Assembly: GCF_026625845.1 (NCBI RefSeq)
Contig: NZ_CP113066.1
Location: 1,922,001-1,986,000 of the forward strand
Length of the DNA: 64,000 nucleotides
Direction of reading: 5' to 3'
Source: Agrococcus sp. SL85
GTDB taxonomy: Bacteria; Actinomycetota; Actinomycetes; Actinomycetales; Microbacteriaceae
Part shown: positions 45,382-54,411 of the stretch, piece by piece
Position numbering within the stretch: the stretch's first letter is position 1
Layout of the letters: each line of letters starts with the position of its first letter
The notes under the pieces: model-generated
What the model saw: only the letters and a program-made list of their open reading frames with translations
What the model was told of the DNA's origin: nothing
The model's database searches: none
Position numbers and translations under genes: made by a program

Positions 45382-46476
45382 CTAGAGCTCGATCGACGCC
45401 ATGTGCGAGCCGGAGACCTTCGCGTAGCCGAGGCTCGCGTAGAGGCCGTCGGCACCCGTGGGGCTCGCGGTGTCGACGTCGAGCACCGCGGCCTCCATGC
45501 CGTCCTCGGCGAACGAGCGCATGCCGGCCGACAGCAGCGCGAGCGCGATGCGGCGGCCCCGCCACGCGCGGCGCACGCCGAGCAGGTCGGTGTAGCCGAA
45601 GGAGTAGCCGCGCAGCGCGAAGTCGCCCTCGTAGCGGCTCGCCATCTGGTAGCCGACGACGAGCGGCGCGCCCGCGTCGAGCGAGGCGCGCGTCTCGGCG
45701 TCGAGGTCGGCGAGCGCCTCGGCAGCGGGGTCGTCGTCGACGACGAGCCACGACCACGTCGGTGCGAACTCGCTGCGGCCGCGCGACCACTGCTCGGCCG
45801 CGATGGGCTCGCTGCCCCAGTGGTCGCGGAAGGCGTCGTTGTGGGCGAGGCGCGCGGCCTCGTCGAGCTCGGCGCTCCAGCGCACGAGCCGCAGCGAGCC
45901 CTGCAGCGCCACCTCGGGGATGGGGTGGCCGTCGCCGAGCGGCCGCTTGAGGTCGGCGAACCAGCGGCGGATCTCGAAGCCGCCCGCCTCGTGGAGCGCG
46001 AGCTTCGAGGCGGGCGCGTCGTCCTCGGCGTAGGTGACGACGCGCGCGGGCAGCTCCTTGCCCGAGGCGGCGAGCAGCTGGCGGCCGCGCGCGACGAGCC
46101 ACGCCTGCAGGCTGCGTGCCGATGCCCTCGCCGCGGCGGTCGGGGTGCACGGTGCCGAACACGAAGGCGCGCACGGCGCGCAGGTCGCCGGGGCGGGTGT
46201 CGGCGAAGCCCGAGGCGACGAGCCGGCCGTCGGCGCCGAAGCCGAGCACCGAGTCGGTCTCGAGGTGCTTCCACGGCGCCGAGAGGTCGTCGCGCACCTC
46301 CTCGAGGCTCTCGCGGTACGGCTCGCGGTCGGCCTCCCCGACGGCGCGGAGCAGCTCGGTGATCGCGGGCGCGTCGTCGACGGTCGCCGGCCGCCAGCGG
46401 AGCCCGCCCGCGTCGAGCGCGGGGGCTCCTCGGGGGCGGCGGCGCGGACGGCGATGGGAGCGAGGTCAGGGGTCAC
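45382..46476 (-). CDS. GNAT family N-acetyltransferase (two compensating frame breaks in this sequence)
   Basis: 364 residues when repaired, two GNAT halves. N-half: LRWRPATVDDAPAITELLR, then FGTVHPDRRGEGIGTQLQAWL (acetyl-CoA loop). C-half: SFGYTDLLGVRRAWRGRRIAL and DTASPTGADGLYASLGYAKV. Breaks: a G-run at 46421-46425 has lost one base, and AGGCT at 46109 has gained one, so both ends are in one frame and ~105 residues between are wrong. This shows why an open frame alone is misleading. GTG start, 6 nt after TAGCCT (minus strand). Substrate unknown. Confidence 0.83.
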   Translation of the reverse strand: MTPDLAPIAVRAAAPEEPPRSTRAGSAGGRRPSTTRPRSPSCSAPSGRPTASRTARASRRCATTSRRRGSTSRPTRCSASAPTAGSSPRASPTPAPATCAPCAPSCSAPCTPTAAARASARSLQAWLVARGRQLLAASGKELPARVVTYAEDDAPASKLALHEAGGFEIRRWFADLKRPLGDGHPIPEVALQGSLRLVRWSAELDEAARLAHNDAFRDHWGSEPIAAEQWSRGRSEFAPTWSWLVVDDDPAAEALADLDAETRASLDAGAPLVVGYQMASRYEGDFALRGYSFGYTDLLGVRRAWRGRRIALALLSAGMRSFAEDGMEAAVLDVDTASPTGADGLYASLGYAKVSGSHMASIEL

Positions 46477-46482
46477 GCAGCA

Positions 46483-46488
46483 AGGCTA
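46483..46488 (-). promoter_or_regulatory. Putative -10 element of the GNAT gene
   Basis: TAGCCT on the minus strand ends 6 nt before the GTG at 46476. Confidence 0.5.
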
Positions 46489-46527
46489 CGAGGCCCCGGC
46501 TCGGAGGTCGACGGGCGGCGCGGCGCG

Positions 46528-46533
46528 TAGGGT
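46528..46533 (+). promoter_or_regulatory. Putative -10 element, leaderless type
   Basis: TAGGGT ends 6 nt before the ATG at 46540. Confidence 0.5.
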
Positions 46534-46539
46534 CGAGCC

Positions 46540-47349
46540 ATGACCCAGCGACAGACCAGGATCGGCGTGCAGCTCGCGCCGCAGCACACGACGATGCAGG
46601 CGACGATCGACGCCGCCCGGCGCCTCGAGGACATGGGCGTCGACGCCGTCTTCAACTGGGACCACTTCTTCCCCCTCTCGGGCGAGCCCGACGGCCTCCA
46701 CTACGAGGCCACGACGCAGCTCGCGGCATGGGCGCAGGCCACGGAGCGCATCGAGCTCGGCCCGCTCGTGTTCTGCAACTCGTACCGCAACCCCGAGCTG
46801 CTCGCCGACGTCGCGCGCACGATCGACCACATCGCGGGCGGCCGCTTCGTCTTCGGCATCGGCTCCGGCTGGTTCGAGCGCGACTACGTCGAGTACGGCT
46901 ACGACTTCGGCACCGTCGGGTCCCGGCTGAACGACCTCGGCCGCTCGCTGCCGCGCATCCGCGAGCGCTGGGCGAAGCTCAACCCCGCACCGGTGCGCGA
47001 GATGCCGATCCTCATCGGCGGCAAGGGCGAGCAGAAGACCCTGCCGCTCGTGGCCGAGCACGCGAGCATCTGGCACTCCTTCGTCGGGCCCGACGAGCTG
47101 CCCCACAAGCTCGACGTGCTGCGCGGCCACCTGGAGCGCTTCGGCCGCACGCTCGACGACGTCGAGATCTCGAACGGCGCGAGCGTCCGCGACGGCGTCG
47201 GCTCCGTCGGCATGGAGCGGCTCGACGCGCTCCACGCCCTCGGCACGCGGCTCCTCACGATCCCGCTCTCGGGCGACGACACCCCCGAAGGCTACGCGCT
47301 CGATCGCGTGCAGTCCTTCCTCGACTGGCGCGATCGCAAGAACGCCTGA
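46540..47349 (+). CDS. LLM class F420-dependent oxidoreductase
   Basis: 269 residues, bacterial luciferase-like fold. IGVQLAPQHTTMQATIDAARRLEDMG, FNWDHFFPLSGEP, GPLVFCNSYRNPELLADVA, HIAGGRFVFGIGSGWFERDY and PILIGGKGEQKTL are typical of F420-dependent flavin-independent oxidoreductases of Actinobacteria. Catalyses a hydride transfer with coenzyme F420; substrate unknown. Convergent with the glutamate-cysteine ligase gene, with a hairpin between. Confidence 0.9.
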   Translation: MTQRQTRIGVQLAPQHTTMQATIDAARRLEDMGVDAVFNWDHFFPLSGEPDGLHYEATTQLAAWAQATERIELGPLVFCNSYRNPELLADVARTIDHIAGGRFVFGIGSGWFERDYVEYGYDFGTVGSRLNDLGRSLPRIRERWAKLNPAPVREMPILIGGKGEQKTLPLVAEHASIWHSFVGPDELPHKLDVLRGHLERFGRTLDDVEISNGASVRDGVGSVGMERLDALHALGTRLLTIPLSGDDTPEGYALDRVQSFLDWRDRKNA

Positions 47350-47352
47350 GCG

Positions 47353-47369
47353 GGCCGGTCGGACCGGCC
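47353..47369. terminator. Hairpin between convergent genes
   Basis: GGCCGG, loop TCGGA, CCGGCC, symmetric so it could end transcription from both sides. Confidence 0.5.
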
Positions 47370-47375
47370 GGGCGG

Positions 47376-48470
47376 TCAGGCGCGGAAGGCCTCGACGAGG
47401 CCCCGCACCACGGCCTGCGCGCCGCCCTGCTCGAAGTCGGCGCGCTGCTGGGCCGCCGAGCCGCCGCGCTCGAGCACGCGCCCGGCGGCGTCGAGCGAGC
47501 GGCTCGCACCGAGGTCGGCCGCGACGGGGGCGAGGCGCTCGATCGTCTCGGCCAGCGCGTCGCGCACCGGCTGCAGCGCGCACTCCTCGTCGGCGATGAT
47601 CGTCGCGTCCATGCCGTAGCGCGCGGTGCGCCACTTGTTCTCGCGCACGAGCCACGAGGGCAGGTGCAGCTGCGGCGCGCCGTCGTCGAGCGCGCGGGAG
47701 GCCTCCTCGATGAGGCAGTGCGTGAGCGCGGTCACGCCCGCGAGGTCGTCGATCGAGGGCGCGCCGTCGGCGACGCGCACCTCGAGCGTGCCCAGCTGCG
47801 GCGAGGGGCGGAGGTCCCAGCGCAGCTCGCCGAGGTCGCGCACGACGCCGGCGGCGAGCATCTCGTCGGTCGCGCGGCGGTACTCGTGCCAGTCGAGGAA
47901 CGCGGGCGGCAGCCCGCCCGTCGGCAGCTGCTGGAAGAGCATGGTGCGGTGCGAGGCGAAGCCCGTGTCCTCGCCGCCCCAGAAGGGGCTGGAGGCCGAG
48001 AGCGCGAGCACGAGCGGCAGGCGGTCGAGCATCGTGCGCAGGAGCGGCACGACCTTCTGCGGGTCCTCCACGCCCACGTGGTTGTGCACCCCGAAGATCA
48101 CGAGCCTGCGGCCCCAGTCGCGCGAGCGCTCGACGACGCGGCGGTAGCGCGGGTCGTCTGCCTGCTCCTGCTCGCGCCAGTCGCACGTCGGGTGGGTGCC
48201 GGCGCCGATGAGCGCGAGCCCCAGCCGGTCCGCGGCGTCGGCGGCGAGGTCGCGCATCGAGCGCAGCTCGTCGACGGCGTCATCGGTCGAGCGGTGCACG
48301 CCCGTGATGAGCTCGATCATCCCGGCGAGGAACTCCTTGTCGAAGCGCTCGTCGCCGATCTCGGCCAGCAGCGCCTTCGCGCGCGGCACCATCGCGCCGT
48401 CGTCGGGGTCGACGACGGCGAGCTCCCACTCGACGCCGAGGGTCGAGCGGGCGGAGGATGCGAACTCCAT
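47376..48470 (-). CDS. ybdK: Glutamate-cysteine ligase family 2 (YbdK-type carboxylate-amine ligase)
   Basis: 364 residues. GVEWELAVVDPDDGAMV at the N terminus, LITGVHRSTDDAVDEL, GTHPTCDWREQE, VIFGVHNHVGVEDP and GTLEVRVADGAPS in the middle, SWLVRENKWRTARYGMDA near the end are the GCS2 signatures. In Actinobacteria this class (EgtA-like/YbdK) makes gamma-glutamylcysteine or related amides with ATP; glutathione is not expected here, so ergothioneine-type or unknown use is possible. ATG at 48470 is chosen: TACGCT ends 7 nt upstream. A GTG two codons before is the alternative. Confidence 0.88.
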   Translation of the reverse strand: MEFASSARSTLGVEWELAVVDPDDGAMVPRAKALLAEIGDERFDKEFLAGMIELITGVHRSTDDAVDELRSMRDLAADAADRLGLALIGAGTHPTCDWREQEQADDPRYRRVVERSRDWGRRLVIFGVHNHVGVEDPQKVVPLLRTMLDRLPLVLALSASSPFWGGEDTGFASHRTMLFQQLPTGGLPPAFLDWHEYRRATDEMLAAGVVRDLGELRWDLRPSPQLGTLEVRVADGAPSIDDLAGVTALTHCLIEEASRALDDGAPQLHLPSWLVRENKWRTARYGMDATIIADEECALQPVRDALAETIERLAPVAADLGASRSLDAAGRVLERGGSAAQQRADFEQGGAQAVVRGLVEAFRA

Positions 48471-48477
48471 GGTCACG

Positions 48478-48483
48478 AGCGTA
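48478..48483 (-). promoter_or_regulatory. Putative -10 element of ybdK
   Basis: TACGCT on the minus strand ends 7 nt before the ATG at 48470. It shares the 212-nt divergent gap with the rpsP promoter (CAGAAT at 48555-48560). Confidence 0.45.
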
Positions 48484-48554
48484 GGGCCGGCCGCGTGCGC
48501 GATCGCCCCGAGGCCGCGCCGACGCGCGGGCGCGCGGGCGGCGGCGCGATGTGC

Positions 48555-48560
48555 CAGAAT
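48555..48560 (+). promoter_or_regulatory. Putative -10 element of the rpsP operon
   Basis: CAGAAT in the gap before rpsP, giving a leader of about 115 nt. The leader has GC-rich complementary stretches but no motif I can name. Confidence 0.4.
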
Positions 48561-48682
48561 GAGGGGTCGAGGCTCGCGCCCCGACCCTCTCTTCGGCGCG
48601 CCGAGCCAGCAGAGCTTTGCGAGCGGCGCGTCCCCACACGCGAACGCGCGCGGTGCAACCCAACCAGAACAGCAGGAGAACT

Positions 48683-49117
48683 GTGGCAGTCAAGATCCGT
48701 CTGAAGCGCTTCGGCAAGATGCGCGCCCCGTACTACCGCGTGGTCGTGGCCGACTCGCGCACGAAGCGCGATGGCCGCGTCATCGAGGAGATCGGCAAGT
48801 ACCACCCCACCGTGCACCCCTCGGTCATCGAGATCGACAGCGAGCGCGCGCAGTACTGGCTCGGCGTCGGCGCGCAGCCGACCGAGCAGGTCGCAGCGCT
48901 CCTGAAGCTCACGGGCGACTGGGGCACGTTCACGGGCGAGGGCCCGACCGAGAGCCGCGTGCAGCAGCCCGAGGGCAAGCAGGCGTTCGTCGTCGACGAG
49001 GCCAAGAAGCCGGTCCTCAAGCCCAAGGCCGAGAAGCAGGCCGAGAAGCCCGCCGAGGCCGAGACCGCGGAGGCGCCCGCCGAGGACGCCGCCGAGGCCG
49101 AGACGACCGAGTCCTGA
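48683..49117 (+). CDS. rpsP: 30S ribosomal protein S16 with long C-terminal tail
   Basis: 144 residues; the ribosomal core ([53 protein letters not shown]) ends near residue 85. The remaining ~60 residues form a Lys/Pro then Ala/Glu-rich low-complexity tail, as often seen in Actinobacteria. GTG start with AGGAG 6 nt before. First gene of rpsP-khpA-rimM-trmD. Confidence 0.97.
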   Translation: MAVKIRLKRFGKMRAPYYRVVVADSRTKRDGRVIEEIGKYHPTVHPSVIEIDSERAQYWLGVGAQPTEQVAALLKLTGDWGTFTGEGPTESRVQQPEGKQAFVVDEAKKPVLKPKAEKQAEKPAEAETAEAPAEDAAEAETTES

Positions 49118-49119
49118 GC

Positions 49120-49356
49120 ATGCTGCGCGACGCGCTCGAGCACCTGGTCAAGGGCATCGTCGATCGCCCCGACGAGGTGCGCGTGCGTGCGCGCGACTCG
49201 CAGCGCGGCGAGGTCCTCGAGGTGCACGTGCACCCCGAGGACCTCGGCCGCGTCATCGGGCGCGGCGGCCGCACGGCCGGCGCGCTCCGCACCGTGATCG
49301 GTGCGCTGCCCGGTGGGCGCCGCGTCCGCGTCGACGTGGTGGACACCGATCGCTAG
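49120..49356 (+). CDS. khpA: KH domain RNA-binding protein KhpA
   Basis: 78 residues with one KH domain; the GxxG loop is in GRVIGRGGRTAGALRTVI. LEHLVKGIVDRPDEVRVR is the typical start. Binds RNA with a partner (KhpB/Jag) in other bacteria. Starts 3 nt after rpsP. Confidence 0.95.
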   Translation: MLRDALEHLVKGIVDRPDEVRVRARDSQRGEVLEVHVHPEDLGRVIGRGGRTAGALRTVIGALPGGRRVRVDVVDTDR

Positions 49357-49363
49357 GCCCGCC

Positions 49364-50038
49364 GTGCCGGCCCGCACCCAGCTGCGCGTCGGACGGCTCT
49401 CCAGGGCCCACGGGCTCAAGGGCGCGATCAAGGTCGAGCTCTACACCGACGACCCCGGTCGTCGCTTCGTGCCCGGTGCGCGCTTCGCGCTCCAGGTGCC
49501 CACGTCCTCGAAGTGGCACGGTCGGTCGATCGAGCTCGTCGAGCTGCGCGTCTACAACGGCAGCCCCGTCGCCTTCTTCGCCGGCGTCGACGACCGCACG
49601 GAGGCCGAGAGCCTCGTGAAGGCGGTCCTCTGGGTCGAGCAGGACCCGCTCGAACTGCCCGAGGAGCCCGACGCCTGGTACGTGCATCAGCTCGCGGGCC
49701 TCGAGGTCTGGCGAGACGGCGCCCGCATCGGTCGCGTGGTGCGCGTCGACGCGATGCCCGCCCAGGACATGCTGATCGTCGAGCACGACGGCGGCGAGGT
49801 CATGGTGCCGTTCGTGCGCGCCATCGTGCCGGAGGTCGACCTCCAGGCCGGCCGTGTCGTCGTCACCCCGCCGCCCGGGCTCTTCGAGGAGCTCGAGCCG
49901 GAGGCGCAGGGCTCCGCCGAGGACGGGGACGCCCCCGCGGCGGACGCCTCGAGCGCCGCCGATGCCGCGCCCGTCGACGATGAGCCGGTCGACGGCGCGC
50001 CCGTCGACGACGCGCCCGCCGACGACGCGCGGGCCTGA
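49364..50038 (+). CDS. rimM: Ribosome maturation factor RimM
   Basis: 224 residues. N-terminal domain [25 protein letters not shown] and [23 protein letters not shown]-barrel [22 protein letters not shown] and [19 protein letters not shown]. It assists 30S head maturation by binding S19. The last ~40 residues are Asp/Ala repeats ([19 protein letters not shown]). GTG start; trmD starts 1 nt after the stop. Confidence 0.95.
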   Translation: MPARTQLRVGRLSRAHGLKGAIKVELYTDDPGRRFVPGARFALQVPTSSKWHGRSIELVELRVYNGSPVAFFAGVDDRTEAESLVKAVLWVEQDPLELPEEPDAWYVHQLAGLEVWRDGARIGRVVRVDAMPAQDMLIVEHDGGEVMVPFVRAIVPEVDLQAGRVVVTPPPGLFEELEPEAQGSAEDGDAPAADASSAADAAPVDDEPVDGAPVDDAPADDARA

Positions 50039-50039
50039 C

Positions 50040-50750
50040 GTGCGCGTCGACATCATCACGATCTTCCCGGAGTTCTTCGGGGTGCTCGACGTCTCGCTGC
50101 TCGGCAGGGCGCGGCGCGAGAGCCTGCTCGACCTCCGGGTCCACGACCTGCGCGACTGCACGCACGACCGCCACCGCACCGTCGACGACACGCCCTACGG
50201 CGGCGGCGCCGGCATGGTGATGCGGCCCGAGCCCTGGGGCGAGGCGTTCGACGCGCTCCTGCCCGAGGGCGAGCAGCACGACGCGGTCGTCGTCTTCCCG
50301 AGCCCCGCGGGCGTGCGCTTCACCCAGCCGCTCGCGCGCGAGCTCGCCCAGGTGCCGCGACTCGTCTTCGCGTGCGGCCGCTACGAGGGCATCGACGCGC
50401 GCGTCGCGCAGCACATCGCCGGCCGTGCGCGCGTGCTCGAGGTGAGCCTCGGCGACTACGTGCTGAACGGCGGCGAGGTGGCCTCGATGGCCATGATCGA
50501 GGCGATCGGCAGGCTCGTCCCCGGCGTCGTCGGCAACCCCGAGAGCCTCGTCGAGGAGAGCCACGAGGCAGGGCTCCTCGAGCACCCCTCGTACACGAAG
50601 CCGCAGGTGTGGCGCGGGCTCGAGGTGCCCGAGGTGCTGCGCAGTGGCAACCACGGCGCGATCGCGGCCTGGCGCCGCGAGCAGGCGATCGAGCGCACGC
50701 GCCGCGTGCGCCCCGACCTGCTGCCGCCGGAGGCCGCCGAGGCCCGCTGA
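50040..50750 (+). CDS. trmD: tRNA (guanine-N1-)-methyltransferase
   Basis: 236 residues, SPOUT fold with trefoil knot: [55 protein letters not shown] and [21 protein letters not shown] (SAM knot). Methylates G37 of tRNAs to prevent frameshifting. GTG start one base after the rimM stop, so coupled. A 135-nt gap without recognisable feature other than the next promoter follows. Confidence 0.97.
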   Translation: MRVDIITIFPEFFGVLDVSLLGRARRESLLDLRVHDLRDCTHDRHRTVDDTPYGGGAGMVMRPEPWGEAFDALLPEGEQHDAVVVFPSPAGVRFTQPLARELAQVPRLVFACGRYEGIDARVAQHIAGRARVLEVSLGDYVLNGGEVASMAMIEAIGRLVPGVVGNPESLVEESHEAGLLEHPSYTKPQVWRGLEVPEVLRSGNHGAIAAWRREQAIERTRRVRPDLLPPEAAEAR

Positions 50751-50872
50751 GCCCGACCGCGCCCGCGTCGGGCGCGTCCCGCCGGCGGCGACCGCATCCC
50801 GTGCCGAGCGCGCCGGGCACCGGCCGGGCCCCGCTCTGGGCGAACACCGTGCCGCCGCAGGGCTCGCGCGGC

Positions 50873-50878
50873 TAGCCT
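50873..50878 (+). promoter_or_regulatory. Putative -10 element, leaderless type
   Basis: TAGCCT ends 7 nt before the ATG at 50886. Confidence 0.45.
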
Positions 50879-50885
50879 CGACTGC

Positions 50886-51491
50886 ATGGCAGCTCCGCAC
50901 CCGATCCTCCGCGCGGCCTTCTGGGCGTTCGCCGGCGCGATCGTCGCGCTGCCCGCCTGGCTCATGTTCGGTCGCGCGCTCGCGGGCGCGCCCGTGGGGG
51001 AGGCGCTGCTGCTGCAGGCGTTCCTGCTGCCGGGCCTCGCGATCCTCATCGCCGTCGTCGTCGGGCTCACCGTGGCGCGCAAGCGCGTGCGGCAGCAGCG
51101 CGCCCTCGCGTGGCGCGACGTGCGCCTCATCGGCCCTTGGCTGCTCGTGATCGCGCTCATGGGCGTCACGGTGGTCGACAGCTCCGGCGGCGCGACGGGC
51201 TCCGCCCTCACGGCCTGGCTCGGCGCGGGCTGGCTGCCGGCCTCCGAGTCGTTCACGGCGATCGGGGTGCTCGTGACGCTGCTGGGCGCGCCGGTGCTCG
51301 CGTGGCTGCAGGTCATGGAGCTCGGGCGCGAGACCCGGGCGCGCGTCGAGCGCTTCGTCGACGACCTGAACGCACCGCTGCTCGACCAGCGGGCGCGCGA
51401 CGAGACCGCGAGCTTCGAGCGGCTCGACGGCCCGCAGGCAGGCAGCACCATCCGCATCGAGGGGCAGCCGGAGGGCGACGCGGGGCGCTGA
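50886..51491 (+). CDS. Hypothetical four-TM membrane protein
   Basis: 201 residues, not recognised. Predicted TM helices about 12-30, 40-62, 82-100 and 120-142 (AFWAFAGAIVALPAWLMF, AFLLPGLAILIAVVVGLTVA, IGPWLLVIALMGVTVV, ESFTAIGVLVTLLGAPVLAW), followed by a soluble tail of ~55 residues. Own -10 element. Between trmD and rplS in Microbacteriaceae; no functional clue. Confidence 0.8.
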   Translation: MAAPHPILRAAFWAFAGAIVALPAWLMFGRALAGAPVGEALLLQAFLLPGLAILIAVVVGLTVARKRVRQQRALAWRDVRLIGPWLLVIALMGVTVVDSSGGATGSALTAWLGAGWLPASESFTAIGVLVTLLGAPVLAWLQVMELGRETRARVERFVDDLNAPLLDQRARDETASFERLDGPQAGSTIRIEGQPEGDAGR

Positions 51492-51546
51492 GGCGCCGCC
51501 GACGCCCCGCCGCGCCTCGCGCGTGGCGCACGGCCCGCGGATGTGG

Positions 51547-51552
51547 CAGGAT
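51547..51552 (+). promoter_or_regulatory. rplS: Putative -10 element of rplS
   Basis: CAGGAT about 130 nt before the rplS ATG; the leader contains complementary GC-rich stretches that may fold. Confidence 0.35.
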
Positions 51553-51681
51553 GGTGCGCTGGTGCCGCACGCCGTCCCCGCCTCCGCGCGGGCCTCTGCC
51601 ACAGGGGAGCAGACGCGGGCACCGCATCCACGAACCTACTGACGCGGTCGACCTGTGGCGGCCGCAGAGAGCGACATCGCC

Positions 51682-52032
51682 ATGCACATCCTCGACAAGG
51701 TCGACGCAGCCAGCCTCCGCACCGACGTCCCCGACTTCCGCCCCGGCGACACCGTCAAGGTGCACGTCAACATCATCGAGGGCTCGCGCTCGCGCGTCCA
51801 GGTGTTCCAGGGCGTCGTCATCGCGCGCTCGGGCCACGGCGTGCGCGAGACCTTCACCGTCCGCAAGGTCTCGTTCCAGGTCGGCGTCGAGCGCACCTTC
51901 CCGGTGCACTCGCCGGTCATCGACCACATCGAGCTCGTGAGCCGCGGCGACGTCCGCCGCGCGAAGCTGTACTACCTGCGCAACCTGCGCGGCAAGGCGG
52001 CCAAGATCAAGGAGAAGCGCGACTTCGCGTGA
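51682..52032 (+). CDS. rplS: 50S ribosomal protein L19
   Basis: 116 residues from the ATG at 51682, the normal L19 start ([19 protein letters not shown]). [55 protein letters not shown] and [17 protein letters not shown] are all present. A GTG nine codons earlier (51655) is in frame but adds residues not seen in L19. A strong hairpin terminator follows 8 nt after the stop. Confidence 0.97.
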   Translation: MHILDKVDAASLRTDVPDFRPGDTVKVHVNIIEGSRSRVQVFQGVVIARSGHGVRETFTVRKVSFQVGVERTFPVHSPVIDHIELVSRGDVRRAKLYYLRNLRGKAAKIKEKRDFA

Positions 52033-52039
52033 TCCATCG

Positions 52040-52070
52040 GGAGGGGGCCGGCGCTGCGCCGGCCCCCTCC
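52040..52070 (+). terminator. rplS: Strong hairpin terminator of rplS
   Basis: GGAGGGGGCCGGC, loop GCTGC, GCCGGCCCCCTCC: a perfect 13-bp stem starting 8 nt after the rplS stop, ahead of lepB. Confidence 0.85.
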
Positions 52071-52162
52071 GTCGTGTCCGGATCGTGATGCGCATCGCGC
52101 TCCGGCGGGCGTCCGCTCCAACGACGCCCACCTAGACTTGCTGCGGTGGAAGGCGGACGCTG

Positions 52163-52924
52163 ATGGAGAAGGTCGAGACCGGCGGGGCCGCGCGCCCGGG
52201 CGGACGGGGCGTCCTGCTCTTCGCACGCGACATCGTCGTCATCTTCCTGGTGGCGCTGCTCATCTCGTTCCTCGTGAAGACCTTCCTGATCCGGCCCTTC
52301 TGGATCCCGTCGGAGTCGATGAACGACACGCTGCAGGTCGACGACCGCATCATCGTCAGCCTGCTCACCCCCGACCTCATCCCGATCGAGCACGGCGACA
52401 TCGTCGTCTTCGAGGATCCGGGCGGCTGGCTGCCCGAGCCGCAGCCGCAGGAGGAGACGGGCCTGCTCGGCGCCGTCGACTGGTTCCTCACCTTCGTCGG
52501 GCTCGCGCCCGAGGACGACCACGGCTACCTCATCAAGCGCGTCATCGGGCTGCCGGGCGACCGCGTGCAGTGCTGCAACGACTACGGGCAGCTCATGATC
52601 GACGGGCAGCCGATCGACGAGCCGTACCTGCGCCTCGACGCGCCGGGGGAGCCCGCGAGCTCGCTCTCCTTCGACGTGACGGTGCCCGAGGGGCACCTGT
52701 GGGTCATGGGCGACAACCGCGACCACTCGGGCGACTCGCGCGCGCACATGGATGCGCCGGGCGGCGGCTTCGTGCCGATCCAGACCGTCGTCGGCCGCGC
52801 CGTGCTCGTCTCGTGGCCGCTCGAGCGCTGGGCCTGGCTCGACAGCTACGACGAGAGCTTCGTCGGCCTCGAGCCGCAGGGCGCCGGCGCCTGGCAGGTG
52901 CTGCCGAGCGGCGTGCCCAGCTGA
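52163..52924 (+). CDS. lepB: Type I signal peptidase
   Basis: 253 residues. One N-terminal TM helix (about 18-42, DIVVIFLVALLISFLVKTFL), then FWIPSESMNDTL with catalytic Ser, KRVIGLPGDRV with catalytic Lys, and WVMGDNRDHSGDSR. Cleaves Sec/Tat signal peptides on the outer face of the membrane. Overlaps rnhB by one base (TGATG). Confidence 0.96.
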   Translation: MEKVETGGAARPGGRGVLLFARDIVVIFLVALLISFLVKTFLIRPFWIPSESMNDTLQVDDRIIVSLLTPDLIPIEHGDIVVFEDPGGWLPEPQPQEETGLLGAVDWFLTFVGLAPEDDHGYLIKRVIGLPGDRVQCCNDYGQLMIDGQPIDEPYLRLDAPGEPASSLSFDVTVPEGHLWVMGDNRDHSGDSRAHMDAPGGGFVPIQTVVGRAVLVSWPLERWAWLDSYDESFVGLEPQGAGAWQVLPSGVPS

Positions 52925-53604
52925 TGCCGGTGCTGCCCACGCTCGAGCTCGAGCGGACGCTCTGGGCGGGCTCCGAGGTGGTCATCGGCATGGACGAGGT
53001 GGGCCGCGGCGCGCTCGCCGGCCCCGTGAGCGTCGGCGCGCTCGCGCTCCGGGCGGACTGCGGCGAGATCCCGCAGCACCTCCGCGACTCGAAGGCGATG
53101 ACGCCGCTGCGCCGCGCGGCGACGGCGCCGCTCGTGCGCGCGTGGGGCGTCGCGGCCGTCGGCCACGCGTCGCCCGAGGAGATCGACCGGCTCGGCATCC
53201 AGGTCGCGCTCGGCATCGCCGGGCGCCGCGCCCTCGTCCTGCTGCACGAGGCGGGCGTGGCCGTGCCGGCGGCGACGATCCTGCTCGACGGCTCGCACGA
53301 CTGGCTGGCGCCGGCGCTCCGCGCGCCCGTGCGCACGACGCTGCGCGTGAAGGCCGACCGCGACTGCGCCTCGGTCTCGGGCGCGGCGTGCGTCGCGAAG
53401 GTCGAGCGCGACGCGCGCATGGTCGAGGCCGATGCCCTGCATCCCGGGTTCGCGTGGGCCTCGAACAAGGGCTACGGGTCGGCCGCGCACCTCGCCGGGA
53501 TCGCGGCGCTCGGCCCCACGCCGCTCCACCGCCGCACCTGGTTGCGCGGGACCGCGGGCCGCGGCGGCGCCGCGCTGGACGCCGAGGCCGTCGCAGCGCC
53601 GTAG
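52924..53604 (+). CDS. rnhB: Ribonuclease HII
   Basis: 226 residues. GMDEVGRGALAGPVSVGAL carries the catalytic Asp-Glu pair, LLDGSHDWL the third acidic residue, and KADRDCASVSGAACVAKVERDARM the GR(G)-family basic and acidic residues. Removes RNA from RNA-DNA hybrids and misincorporated ribonucleotides. Coupled to lepB. Confidence 0.96.
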   Translation: MPVLPTLELERTLWAGSEVVIGMDEVGRGALAGPVSVGALALRADCGEIPQHLRDSKAMTPLRRAATAPLVRAWGVAAVGHASPEEIDRLGIQVALGIAGRRALVLLHEAGVAVPAATILLDGSHDWLAPALRAPVRTTLRVKADRDCASVSGAACVAKVERDARMVEADALHPGFAWASNKGYGSAAHLAGIAALGPTPLHRRTWLRGTAGRGGAALDAEAVAAP

Positions 53605-53607
53605 GAT
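53602..53607 (+). promoter_or_regulatory. Putative -10 element of the DUF2469 gene
   Basis: TAGGAT ends 6 nt before the GTG at 53614; its TAG is also the rnhB stop. Confidence 0.45.
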
Positions 53608-53613
53608 GGCCGG

Positions 53614-53937
53614 GTGGAACCGGAGGACATCGAGGACTACGACCGTGAGGTCGAGCTGGCGCTCTTCAAGGAGTACCGCGACGTCGTCGGGATGTTCAAG
53701 CACGTCGTCGAGACGGAGCGCCGCTTCTACCTGGCGAACGAGGTCACGCTGACGCGCCACGAGGCGGGCACCGACTTCTACTTCGAGCTCGAGCTCACCG
53801 ACGTGTGGGTGTGGGACATCTACCGCTCCGACCGCTTCATCAAGTCGGCGCGCATCCTCACGTTCAAGGACGTCAACGTCGAGGAGCTCGCGAGCCGCGA
53901 CCTCGAGCTGCCGAAGGACCTCGCGATCGAGGAGTAG
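53614..53937 (+). CDS. DUF2469 family protein
   Basis: 107 residues covering the family (EDIEDYDREVELALFKEYRDVV, YLANEVTLTRHEAGTDFYFEL, DRFIKSARILTFKDVNVEEL). Acidic, no TM helix. Conserved across Actinobacteria between rnhB and yraN; function not known. A GTG start fits the leaderless spacing from TAGGAT. Confidence 0.93.
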   Translation: MEPEDIEDYDREVELALFKEYRDVVGMFKHVVETERRFYLANEVTLTRHEAGTDFYFELELTDVWVWDIYRSDRFIKSARILTFKDVNVEELASRDLELPKDLAIEE

Positions 53938-54033
53938 CCGCCTCGCGGCAGCGCGCGGTCCTCGGGCCGCGCTCTCCACAGCGGCGCCGCCCGACGGCGC
54001 GCGCACGGCGCCGCGTGCGCTTCCCTGCACGGC

Positions 54034-54411
54034 ATGCAGACAGAGCGCGCGCCGCACATGCGGCCCAAGGACCGGCTGGGGCTCGACGGCGAGGCCGCCG
54101 CGAGCGTGCACCTCGAGCGGCAGGGGATGCGCATCCTCGATCGCCGCTGGCGGTGCGCGCGCGGCGAGCTCGACATCGTCGCGGAGGACCGCGGCACGAT
54201 CGTCTTCGTCGAGGTGAAGACGCGCCGCGGGCTCGCCTACGGCCACCCCTTCGAGGCGATCACCGAGCAGAAGGTGCGGCGCCTGCGGCTGCTCGCGGGG
54301 CTGTGGCTCGACGAACGAGGCGTGCGCGCACCGATCCGGCTCGACGCCGTCGGCATCGTCGCTCCGCGCGAGGGCGCCTGGCGGCTCGAGCACCTGCGGG
54401 GCATCGCGTGA
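54034..54411 (+). CDS. YraN family putative endonuclease (UPF0102)
   Basis: 125 residues. GLDGEAAASVHLERQGMRILDRRWRC, then GELDIVAEDRGTIVFVEVKTRRG shows the E-x-D...EVK metal-binding nuclease core of UPF0102. Role unclear; associated with DNA uptake or recombination loci. A second ATG at 54058 (RPKDRLGLDG) is also possible. Overlaps the next gene by GTGA. Confidence 0.92.
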   Translation: MQTERAPHMRPKDRLGLDGEAAASVHLERQGMRILDRRWRCARGELDIVAEDRGTIVFVEVKTRRGLAYGHPFEAITEQKVRRLRLLAGLWLDERGVRAPIRLDAVGIVAPREGAWRLEHLRGIA